Origin: a virus
Virus record (IMG/VR): IMGVR_UViG_3300021131_000056
Coordinates: 1-21,923 of that record
DNA length: 21,923 nt
Direction: 5' to 3' (one strand)
Below are positions 4,946 through 11,359 of this stretch, piece after piece; the first letter of the stretch is position 1, and every line of letters starts with the position of its first letter. The notes below the pieces were generated by a model. The model worked only from the letters and a program-made list of their open reading frames with translations. It was not told the DNA's origin and did no database searches. The position numbers were made by a program, and so were the translations under genes.

Positions 4946-7900
4946 ATGCCGTTTTCCATAGACTACGAAACCAAGAGCAGGGCAGACCTGGGCAACGTCG
5001 GCACTTTTCGATACGCCAAAGACCAGAGCACCGATGTCCTGTGCGTCTCCATCCGCAAGGACAAAGGCCCGGTGCTGGTGTGGATTCCTCCGCAGTACGA
5101 AACCCACGGCGACGTGTTTGGGGGTGTCGCCAGCGACCCCGGCGCGAAAGAACTACTCACCGAAGCCATGGAGTCCGACGAGCCGCTCAACGCTTTCAAC
5201 GTGCTGTTCGAGATCGCCATCACCGAGCACGTTCTGTGCCGCCTATACGGTTTCCCGCTACCCAACCGCAGACGCTGGCGCTGCACCATGGTCCTTGTCC
5301 GACGTGCCAATATCCCGGCATCTCTTGCCAAAGCGGCGGAGGCTCTCGGTATGCCACAGCAGAAGGACTCTGCGGGTAGCCGCCTGATCAAGAAGTTCTG
5401 CATCCCGCAGGAGGAAACCAACGAGTTTATCCACCCGCGCCAAGACTCGACCTCGTTCAAATCCTTCGCCGAGTACTGCCGCCAAGACACGTTGGTAGAA
5501 AGCGACATGCTGGAGCCGCTCAAACCGTTTGAGATGCGTGGTTGGGTGCTCGACATCTTCTTGGAGAGCATTGAGATGAACTGCCGGGGTATGCCCCTTA
5601 ACCTCGACGCGCTACGCAAGGCAGACGCCATGATTGAAAAGGAAACCGGCCCTGCCTTTGCCCAGTTTCGCGAACTTACCGGACTCAACCCCACGCAGAG
5701 CGCCAAGGTGAAAGCCTGGATCAACGCCAAAGGCCTGACCCTGGACAACTTGCAGGGCGATACCTTGGAAGCTATCGTCGATACCCTGGTGCAGTCGGGC
5801 CAAGAAAAGGCTCGGCAGGCGATTGAACTGATGCGGAAGATAGGTTTTGCCTCGGTGAAGAAGATCCGCACCATGCTGGATTGCGTAGGCCCAGATGACA
5901 ACTACCTCCGTGGATCTCTGGAATTTCACGGTGCCTCGACGATGCGCTGGAGCGGCAAGCTGCATCAGCCGCAGAACTTCAAGTCCCCCGAGGAATGGGC
6001 CGAGTCACTCACTGGCAAAATGTACGCCGACCTGTGCCATGGGGAGAGCAAGGAAGAACTCGAATGGTGGTATGGTCGCCCGATCTTTTCCATCCTCGCC
6101 AACTGCATCCGTCACTTCATTCAGGACAAACAAGGTCCAATGCTATCCGCCGACTACACCGCTATTGAGGCGATGATCTTGGCCTGGCTGGCGGGGGAGG
6201 AGTGGCGACTTGAGGTGTTTCGCACCCACAAGAAGATTTACGAGATGTCCGCCAGCCAGATGTTCGGCATCCCAATGCAGGAGTTTGAGGATTACAAGGC
6301 CAAGCACGGTAAGCATCACCCGATGCGCAAGACTGGGAAGGTGGCCGAGCTTGCGTGCATCGCGGAAGGCCAGCTTGTCACCACCGACCAAGGGCTGGTG
6401 CCGATTGAGCAGGTCACGTTGGAGATGAAGGTGTGGGATGGGATTTCATTTGTCAGTCACCAAGGTGTAGTGTATCAGGGTATCAGGGAAGTCCTGACTT
6501 ATGAAAACCTCACCGCTACGGAAGATCACATCGTATTCACAGAAGCAGGGCAAATGCAGTTCATTGACGCAGCCCGTCGGGGTAAACACTTGCACCAAAC
6601 CCGACCAAGTGGGCACGGTGTTTGGATGGGTAAAAGTGGTGTCCCCGTTGAGAGTGTACGTGAAACCCAATTGGCAAGAGTGCCAAGTGCAAACCGAGTG
6701 CCAAGGGTGCGGGAGGGTGTCTTGGCAAAACTGGTCGAGCCTGCAACGCGGCCTTTCCAAAGGCTGCCAGCGTTGTTCCCAGCCGAGGCGTACTCCCGCA
6801 TGGCTGCACAGCAGAGTGTCGGCAATGGAACAAAGATGCAACAACCCGAGGACTCCCAATTTCTACAACTACGGTGGAAGAGGAATCGAGTTTCGTTTCA
6901 GCACCGTGCTGGAAGGCAGCATATGGGTTCAAGAAAATCTGGGGTTACACCGAGGTCGAGAATTGGATCGCATCAACAACGATGGGCATTACGAGCCGGG
7001 AAACCTGCGATATGCCACTCGCTCCATGCAGAATCTCAACGCCAGACGCACAAAGATGACTGCGGAATGGTACGAGTGGTGCCGGACCAAAAGCCCCTAC
7101 TCCTTCCATACTTCGGTTCACCGGCTATCGTCAATGCAGAGCACAGAGGAGGTGATCGAGTCCGCGAAGGAAGCAGTGGTCAACAAGCGCAAGAACTGGC
7201 GTGTGATCCGAGGCCGACTCATCGAACTCGGGTATATGACATCATGAACTGTGGCCCGCGTAACCGCTTCACGGTGTCCGGCGTATTGGTTCACAATTGT
7301 GGGTACCAAGGAGCAGAGGGCGCACTGGTCAAGTTTGGCGCTCTCGACATGGGGCTGACACAGGACGAGTTGACACCTATCGTTGAAAAGTGGCGAGCAG
7401 CCAACCCCATGATCGCCGACTTCTGGCATGCCTGCGAACGTGCAGCCATCCGAGCAGTGAAGATGCCGGGCCAAATCTTCGAGGTGGGCAAGCTGTCCTT
7501 CGTCTGCGCCCGTGCCGCTGGTGCTCACTACTTGTTCATGCGCCTACCGTCTGGCCGGAAGCTGGCCTACCGTGATCCCAAGATTTCCGAGGTGCAGGCC
7601 AAAAGCAAAAAGACTGGCAAGGAGTACACTAAGACCTCGCTGTCCTACTATGGGCAGATCCCCGGCCCCACTGGTGCCAAGTCCACCAAATGGGGGCATG
7701 TCAGCCTATACGGAGGGAAGGCCACGGAAAATGCCTGCCAGGCAATCGCCTTCGACATCATGGCAAATGGCACCCTCAAAGCCGCCGCCAAAGGGTACCG
7801 CATTTACTCGTTGATCCACGATGAAGCCTTGGCGGCATTCGACGGACCCCACCAAAGCCTAGAGGAGTTTCAACGATGCCTTGAAGACGTGCCAGCATGG

Positions 7901-7957
7901 TGTGACGGGCTACCAGTGAGCACCAGTGGAGCAGTTGTCCCCTATTACACCAAATAG
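4946..7957 (+). CDS. Family A DNA polymerase with 3'-5' exonuclease, interrupted by an intein
   Basis: This is the replicative polymerase of the phage. The N-terminal DnaQ-type proofreading domain shows exo I DYETKS (D6, E8), exo II FNVLFE (N85, E89) and exo III YCRQD (Y177, D181). The polymerase domain shows motif A DYTAIEA (D403, E408), motif B RKTGKVAELA-CGYQG split by the intein after A470, and motif C HDE (958-960). The translation product is 1003 aa; removing intein residues 471-784 gives a 689-aa polymerase, a normal size for phage PolA-type enzymes. The start ATG 4946 follows the structured gap and has no Shine-Dalgarno sequence. The DUF2800-DUF2815-PolA order is a common phage replication cassette. 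Activity requires protein splicing, because the intein sits in the nucleotide-binding O-helix. Confidence 0.93.
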   Translation: MPFSIDYETKSRADLGNVGTFRYAKDQSTDVLCVSIRKDKGPVLVWIPPQYETHGDVFGGVASDPGAKELLTEAMESDEPLNAFNVLFEIAITEHVLCRLYGFPLPNRRRWRCTMVLVRRANIPASLAKAAEALGMPQQKDSAGSRLIKKFCIPQEETNEFIHPRQDSTSFKSFAEYCRQDTLVESDMLEPLKPFEMRGWVLDIFLESIEMNCRGMPLNLDALRKADAMIEKETGPAFAQFRELTGLNPTQSAKVKAWINAKGLTLDNLQGDTLEAIVDTLVQSGQEKARQAIELMRKIGFASVKKIRTMLDCVGPDDNYLRGSLEFHGASTMRWSGKLHQPQNFKSPEEWAESLTGKMYADLCHGESKEELEWWYGRPIFSILANCIRHFIQDKQGPMLSADYTAIEAMILAWLAGEEWRLEVFRTHKKIYEMSASQMFGIPMQEFEDYKAKHGKHHPMRKTGKVAELACIAEGQLVTTDQGLVPIEQVTLEMKVWDGISFVSHQGVVYQGIREVLTYENLTATEDHIVFTEAGQMQFIDAARRGKHLHQTRPSGHGVWMGKSGVPVESVRETQLARVPSANRVPRVREGVLAKLVEPATRPFQRLPALFPAEAYSRMAAQQSVGNGTKMQQPEDSQFLQLRWKRNRVSFQHRAGRQHMGSRKSGVTPRSRIGSHQQRWALRAGKPAICHSLHAESQRQTHKDDCGMVRVVPDQKPLLLPYFGSPAIVNAEHRGGDRVREGSSGQQAQELACDPRPTHRTRVYDIMNCGPRNRFTVSGVLVHNCGYQGAEGALVKFGALDMGLTQDELTPIVEKWRAANPMIADFWHACERAAIRAVKMPGQIFEVGKLSFVCARAAGAHYLFMRLPSGRKLAYRDPKISEVQAKSKKTGKEYTKTSLSYYGQIPGPTGAKSTKWGHVSLYGGKATENACQAIAFDIMANGTLKAAAKGYRIYSLIHDEALAAFDGPHQSLEEFQRCLEDVPAWCDGLPVSTSGAVVPYYTK
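6356..7297 (+). mobile_element. Intein in polymerase motif B (314 aa)
   Basis: Hint-type splicing features are present in the polymerase frame. These are the first residue C471 followed by IAEGQLVTTDQGLVPIEQV (block A), block B TEDH (T525-H528), block F VYDIMNCGPRNRFTVSG, and the end VLVHN with C785 as the +1 residue of the C-extein. Both junctions fall within the conserved motif B, a typical intein insertion point. Between roughly 6600 and 7228 the polymerase-frame translation has no recognisable domain, because this stretch instead encodes an HNH endonuclease in another frame. The frame is nevertheless open throughout. Exact excision would leave LA-CGYQG, an ordinary PolA sequence, which supports the boundaries strongly. 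Confidence 0.92.
6501..7247 (+). CDS. HNH homing endonuclease nested out of frame inside the intein
   Basis: This open frame is shifted relative to the polymerase/intein frame and lies wholly inside the intein coding region. It has the classic layout of phage HNH endonucleases: VGTVFGWVKVV (37-47), a zinc-binding pair C67-C70 and C89-C92 (CQGCG ... GCQRC), MEQRCNNPRTPNFYNYGGRGI (109-129) and the HNH core LDRINNDGHYEPGNLR (155-170) with YATRSMQNLNARR. The ATG at 6501 is an upper bound for the start; residues before about 35 overlap intein block B and look non-native, so GTG 6609 or GTG 6618 may be the true start. The stop TGA 7245-7247 lies just inside the splicing block F region. It probably makes the break that spreads the intein. 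The start codon and its expression are unproven. Confidence 0.8.
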   Translation: MKTSPLRKITSYSQKQGKCSSLTQPVGVNTCTKPDQVGTVFGWVKVVSPLRVYVKPNWQECQVQTECQGCGRVSWQNWSSLQRGLSKGCQRCSQPRRTPAWLHSRVSAMEQRCNNPRTPNFYNYGGRGIEFRFSTVLEGSIWVQENLGLHRGRELDRINNDGHYEPGNLRYATRSMQNLNARRTKMTAEWYEWCRTKSPYSFHTSVHRLSSMQSTEEVIESAKEAVVNKRKNWRVIRGRLIELGYMTS

Positions 7958-7960
7958 TCT

Positions 7961-8488
7961 ATGACCACCCAGCACATCATGATCGACCTTGAAACCCTCG
8001 GCACTCGACCTGGTAGCATTGTGCTGACCATTGGAGCGGTGAAGTTCAGCAAGCTGGGAGTCGGCAAAAAGTTTTATCGCGCCATCTGCGAAGCTGACTC
8101 ATCCGCTAACGGTCTTTCCAGCGACCCTTCCACCGTTGAATGGTGGAGCAAGCAGTCTCCAGAAGCTCGCGAAGCTGCATTCTTAGGCACAGAAAGTCTG
8201 CGTGAAGCACTCTTGGCTTTTACCGATTTTTGCGGTGCCGACGTTATCCGCGTATGGGGCAACGGCTCTGACTTCGACAACGTGCTGCTTGAAGAAGCGT
8301 ATCGTGCAGCAGAGCTTGGAGTGCCTTGGAAGTTTACCGGCAATCGCTGCTACCGCACGGTGAAGAACTTGTTTCCCAAAGTGACCGTTCCTTCTGTCGG
8401 CACCGCGCACAATGCTTTGGATGATGCCATCTACCAAGCCAATCACCTGATCGCCATATCAAAAAGGCGCTGCTTCGACCTGTCATGA
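7961..8488 (+). CDS. DEDDh 3'-5' exonuclease (Rv2179c/RNase T-like)
   Basis: This is a 175-aa exonuclease of the DnaQ superfamily. The first acidic pair is in MIDLETLGT (D9, E11), the second motif in VWGNGSDFDNVLL (D104/D106) and the third in HNALDDA (H150, D154). The histidine makes it a DEDDh type, and the overall pattern resembles the Rv2179c-like family common in phages. It starts three bases after the polymerase stop, so it is co-transcribed with it. The polymerase already has a proofreading domain, so this enzyme may process RNA or DNA ends rather than proofread. It ends in an ATGA overlap with the next small frame. Confidence 0.85.
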   Translation: MTTQHIMIDLETLGTRPGSIVLTIGAVKFSKLGVGKKFYRAICEADSSANGLSSDPSTVEWWSKQSPEAREAAFLGTESLREALLAFTDFCGADVIRVWGNGSDFDNVLLEEAYRAAELGVPWKFTGNRCYRTVKNLFPKVTVPSVGTAHNALDDAIYQANHLIAISKRRCFDLS

Positions 8489-8709
8489 GCGCCTTCACCT
8501 GCCCCTCCTGTCAAAAACAAATCACCGTTGAACCCTTAGACGCACCCCTCCGACTATGCCGCGACTGCCGAAACCAAAAACACGCAAGCCTCTCGAAAAG
8601 GAAATCGAGAAGAAAATCTGCGACTACGCCAAGCAGCTTGGATGCTACGTCCGCAAGTTCACCAGCCCCAACCAGCGGTCAGTGCCCGACCGACTCATCA
8701 TCGCCTTAG
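8485..8709 (+). CDS. Possible zinc-ribbon peptide overlapping the VRR-NUC gene (74 aa)
   Basis: ATG 8485 overlaps the exonuclease stop (ATGA). The first 31 residues contain two CxxC pairs, CPSC and CRDC, spaced like a small zinc ribbon. After about residue 31 the sequence becomes Ser/Lys/Arg/Pro-rich and coincides with the first half of the VRR-NUC gene in another frame, so it may have no selected structure. The 71 bp from 8485 to 8555 would otherwise be a gap, unusual in this packed operon. It could be a true overlapping gene or the remnant of a zinc ribbon once fused to the nuclease. Moderate to low confidence. Confidence 0.45.
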   Translation: MSAFTCPSCQKQITVEPLDAPLRLCRDCRNQKHASLSKRKSRRKSATTPSSLDATSASSPAPTSGQCPTDSSSP

Positions 8710-8906
8710 GTGGCGCGGTGGGATTCCTCGAAATTAAGCGTGGCGGCGAAAGTCCCACGAAAGCGCAGGAGCACGAGATGAACTTGCTCAAGAAGCAAGG
8801 CTGTGACGTGTGGTGGTGTGACAACGTGGATGTCGGCAAAGCCTTCGTGGACGCGCTGGTCAAAGCAGGAGAAAAGAACAAAGAAAATCAGGACTTCTGG
8901 GGATGA
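8556..8906 (+). CDS. VRR-NUC domain nuclease
   Basis: This is a 116-aa stand-alone VRR-NUC protein, a PD-(D/E)XK nuclease family frequent in phage replication cassettes and probably acting on branched or Holliday-type DNA. Visible features are an N-terminal helix EKEIEKKICDYAKQLGC (E16 region), the catalytic SVPDR (D45), FLEIKRG (E59, K61) and a conserved glutamine in TKAQ (Q71), followed by WWCDNVDVG. The length is typical of the minimal family. The C-terminus NKENQDFWG is an acidic/polar tail ending in FWG, shared with the next two proteins. The gene overlaps the methyltransferase start by ATGA (8903-8906). Confidence 0.88.
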   Translation: MPRLPKPKTRKPLEKEIEKKICDYAKQLGCYVRKFTSPNQRSVPDRLIIALGGAVGFLEIKRGGESPTKAQEHEMNLLKKQGCDVWWCDNVDVGKAFVDALVKAGEKNKENQDFWG

Positions 8907-9634
8907 GCATTCAACTTATGCTTGGCGAATGCCTTGAGCGCATGCAGGAAATCGAAACCGGCAGCGTGGACATGGTGATGGCTGATCTGCCTTATGGAAC
9001 GACTGCCTGCAAATGGGACACAGTGATTCCTTTTGTCCCACTCTGGGAGCAATACCGTCGCGTGTGCAAGAAAAATGCAGCCATCGTGCTCACGGCAAGC
9101 CAGCCGTTTACGAGCACTCTTGGAGCATCAAATGCCGATGCGCTAAAATACTCATGGGTGTGGGCGAAGTCCTCGGCAACTGGGCATCTCAACGCCAAAC
9201 GGATGCCAATGAAAATCCACGAAGATATACTGGTGTTTTCTGATGCCCCACACAACTATTTTCCGCAAGGGCTAAAGCCTCATGGGAAAATCACCCGGCG
9301 CGGGAGCAACGGAGACAACTTCGGCAAAAGCGGGGTCGAAAATTTCCAAGAGTGGACAAACTATCCGCGTTCTATTCTTGAGTTCCCTTCTGAGGGAAGA
9401 CCGATCCACCCGACTCAAAAACCGGTCGCCTTGATGGAGTACTTGATCCGCACTTATACCAACGAAGGCGAGACGGTTCTCGACAACACCATGGGTAGTG
9501 GTACAACCGGCGTGGGTTGCATCAACACCAGGCGCAGCTTCATCGGCATCGAGCGTGATCCCGCCTACTTTAAGATTGCGCAGGCCCGGTGCGGCGTCGA
9601 GCCTGGGTTCAATGAAAAGGAGTTCTGGGGATGA
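8903..9634 (+). CDS. DNA methyltransferase, beta class (N6-adenine or N4-cytosine)
   Basis: This is a SAM-dependent DNA methyltransferase modifying adenine N6 or cytosine N4. Motif IV DLPYGTT (D28-Y31) comes first and the SAM-binding motif I, DNTMGSGTTGVG (194-205), is near the C-terminus followed by FIGIERDPAYF; this order defines the beta class. The segment HPTQKPVALMEYLIR is the usual motif X region. No restriction endonuclease partner is adjacent, so it is an orphan phage enzyme that may protect phage DNA from host restriction. It lies in the replication operon with ATGA overlaps on both sides. The protein ends NEKEFWG, sharing the FWG tail. Target site unknown. Confidence 0.92.
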   Translation: MSIQLMLGECLERMQEIETGSVDMVMADLPYGTTACKWDTVIPFVPLWEQYRRVCKKNAAIVLTASQPFTSTLGASNADALKYSWVWAKSSATGHLNAKRMPMKIHEDILVFSDAPHNYFPQGLKPHGKITRRGSNGDNFGKSGVENFQEWTNYPRSILEFPSEGRPIHPTQKPVALMEYLIRTYTNEGETVLDNTMGSGTTGVGCINTRRSFIGIERDPAYFKIAQARCGVEPGFNEKEFWG

Positions 9635-11073
9635 ACTTCACTCCCGCCCCGCCGCAAAAGCTGTTGATCGACAAGATGTGCAGCCAAGACATTGTTTATG
9701 GACTTCTGGGATGTGGCCTTGGCAAGACCGCCGCCGTGCTCGCTGCCTTCGTTCAAATGAAAGCCGAACGCAGGGTGAAGGCCATGCTGGTGATCGCACC
9801 CATGCGAGTATGCACCTTGACATGGCCCATGGAGGTGCAGGCATGGTCACAATTCAAACACTTGTGTGTGGCTAATCTTAGAACTCCGCTGGGGCGGCAG
9901 GCGTTTATTGCTGGGAGAGGAGATGTGTTTCTCGTGAACTACGAGTCCATCCCGCTGCTTGTAAAATTGGTGGAGAAGCGTGGAGGCACTGTCCCCTACC
10001 AGATGGTGGTGTACGATGAAATTACAAAGGCTAAATCTTCACAGTCTAAGCGTATCAATATGCTACGCCGTGAAGTACCACAGGTCAAGTATCGAACGGG
10101 CCTAACTGGTACTCCGACGCCAAATTCCTTGATGGACTTGTTCGCTCAAGTACGGCTTCTAGACGATGGCCAACGGCTGGGTCGCAGCTTTGACCATTTC
10201 AAGAAGACTTACTTTAGCCCGGTAGATTACCACCAGTATGACTGGCAACCAGTCGCAGGCGCTGCCGAGCGTATCGACTCCCGTATTGCTGACATCACCC
10301 TCACCCTGCGCACATCGGACTGGCTCAAGGATTTGCCGGATTACAACGTTAACGACATCGAGATAAAACTGCCACCCCACGTCATGGAACAATACGAGGA
10401 GTTCAAACGTGAGTTGATCTTGGACCTTCGCCGGGAAGTACAGATTACAGCAGCCAATGCGGCGGTGCTAGTACGCAAGCTGCTCCAGTTTACTTCTGGC
10501 TGCATCTACGATGGGGAGAAGAAAGCACATGATGTGCATGACTTCAAAACGGCTGCTCTTGCCAAGCTGGCAAAGGAGACCAAAGAGCCGTTGCTAGTAC
10601 TGTGTGATTTCAAACACGAGCAAGAGCGCATCAGGCGCAAGTTTCCACAGGCCCGGTTCTTCGCCGATGCGAAAACTCCGTCCTTACAAGTGCAACTCAT
10701 TACTCAGTGGAACCGGCGCGAGATACCCATGCTGGTCGGACACCCTCTTTCGATGGGACATGGTCTGAACCTTCAGGCAGGATCACAAACCATGGTGTGG
10801 ATGACCCTCTCATTTTCGAGAGAGCAGTATGAACAAACGATTGCCCGATTGTATAGAAGGGGTCAAAGGAATGTCGTTACCGTCCACCGTCTCATGGTGC
10901 CCGGCACAGTGGATGATGTAGTGGCCGAGGTGCTGGAGGAAAAGCGCAACACCGAGCAACGTCTGCTCACTGCTCTGATGCTCTTGGAAGGGGATCGCAA
11001 AGGCAGGCCCGCGCTCAAGATCAAACCCTCTGAACCTGAAGGAGAGTTCGACGAAGAAGCCTTCTGGGGTTGA
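9631..11073 (+). CDS. SNF2-like SF2 DNA helicase/translocase
   Basis: This is an ATP-dependent DNA translocase of the small phage SNF2 type. The motifs appear in order: Walker A GCGLGKT (27-33), motif II VVYDEITKA (D129, E130), motif III LTGTPTPN (158-165), then in the second RecA lobe LVGHPLSMGHGLNLQAGS (about 366-383) and motif VI QTIARLYRRGQ (about 402-412), followed by the typical HRLMVPGTVDDVVAEVL. At 480 aa it has no extra DNA-binding domain, as is usual for phage versions found next to VRR-NUC. It probably remodels forks or recombination intermediates together with the nuclease. It ends EFDEEAFWG, the third consecutive FWG tail. Codon choice is somewhat more A/T-rich than in the structural genes. 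Confidence 0.92.
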   Translation: MNFTPAPPQKLLIDKMCSQDIVYGLLGCGLGKTAAVLAAFVQMKAERRVKAMLVIAPMRVCTLTWPMEVQAWSQFKHLCVANLRTPLGRQAFIAGRGDVFLVNYESIPLLVKLVEKRGGTVPYQMVVYDEITKAKSSQSKRINMLRREVPQVKYRTGLTGTPTPNSLMDLFAQVRLLDDGQRLGRSFDHFKKTYFSPVDYHQYDWQPVAGAAERIDSRIADITLTLRTSDWLKDLPDYNVNDIEIKLPPHVMEQYEEFKRELILDLRREVQITAANAAVLVRKLLQFTSGCIYDGEKKAHDVHDFKTAALAKLAKETKEPLLVLCDFKHEQERIRRKFPQARFFADAKTPSLQVQLITQWNRREIPMLVGHPLSMGHGLNLQAGSQTMVWMTLSFSREQYEQTIARLYRRGQRNVVTVHRLMVPGTVDDVVAEVLEEKRNTEQRLLTALMLLEGDRKGRPALKIKPSEPEGEFDEEAFWG

Positions 11074-11097
11074 CGAAAACAGATAGCAGGTTAAAAT
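11070..11097 (+). promoter_or_regulatory. Sigma-70-like promoter for the DUF3310-terminase operon
   Basis: TTGACG (11070-11075) and TAAAAT (11092-11097) are separated by 16 bp, close to the sigma-70 consensus. The -35 overlaps the stop codon of the helicase gene. The next ATG (11108) is only 10 bases past the -10, so the transcript would be nearly leaderless. This fits the absence of a Shine-Dalgarno sequence. Confidence 0.6.
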
Positions 11098-11107
11098 TCA
11101 CCACACA

Positions 11108-11359
11108 ATGACTCCTGAAACAGCACCGAATCCCCAGCAACGTTTGTCCGCCCTCGACACTCAAGTCGGCGGCACTCACTACAAAGACATGGCGATCCAG
11201 CCGATTGAGTTCTGCACCAAAAACCGGCTCGGCTTTGCCGAGGGATTGGCGATCAAATACATCTGCCGCCACGAGCAGAAGAACGGCGCACAGGACTTGG
11301 ACAAAGCCATCCACTGTTTGCAACTCCTGCGAGAACTGCGCTACGGTAATCCTTCCTGA
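11108..11359 (+). CDS. DUF3310 protein (83 aa)
   Basis: This is a small phage protein with the DUF3310 signature GGTHYKDMAIQPIEF (21-35), the helix FAEGLAIKYICRHEQKNG (43-60) and DLDKAIHCLQLLREL (63-77). The family is common in phages and sometimes annotated as nucleotide-kinase-like (SaV), but its activity is not established. It is first in the operon after the promoter at 11070 and overlaps the terminase start by one base (TGATG). Confidence 0.85.
   Translation: MTPETAPNPQQRLSALDTQVGGTHYKDMAIQPIEFCTKNRLGFAEGLAIKYICRHEQKNGAQDLDKAIHCLQLLRELRYGNPS

Noticed and set aside
4963-5901. Long antisense frame (312 codons) opposite the polymerase exonuclease domain
   Set aside because: Its translation is Ser/Arg/Leu-rich without motifs, and it lies fully antisense to a clear gene. 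Such frames are frequent in this GC-rich sequence.
8890-8906. TTCTGGGG before overlapping starts as a ribosome binding site rather than a peptide tail
   Set aside because: The G run touches the ATG directly, too close for a Shine-Dalgarno role. The same peptide occurs where no overlapping start follows (11073) and inside the 413-aa protein.
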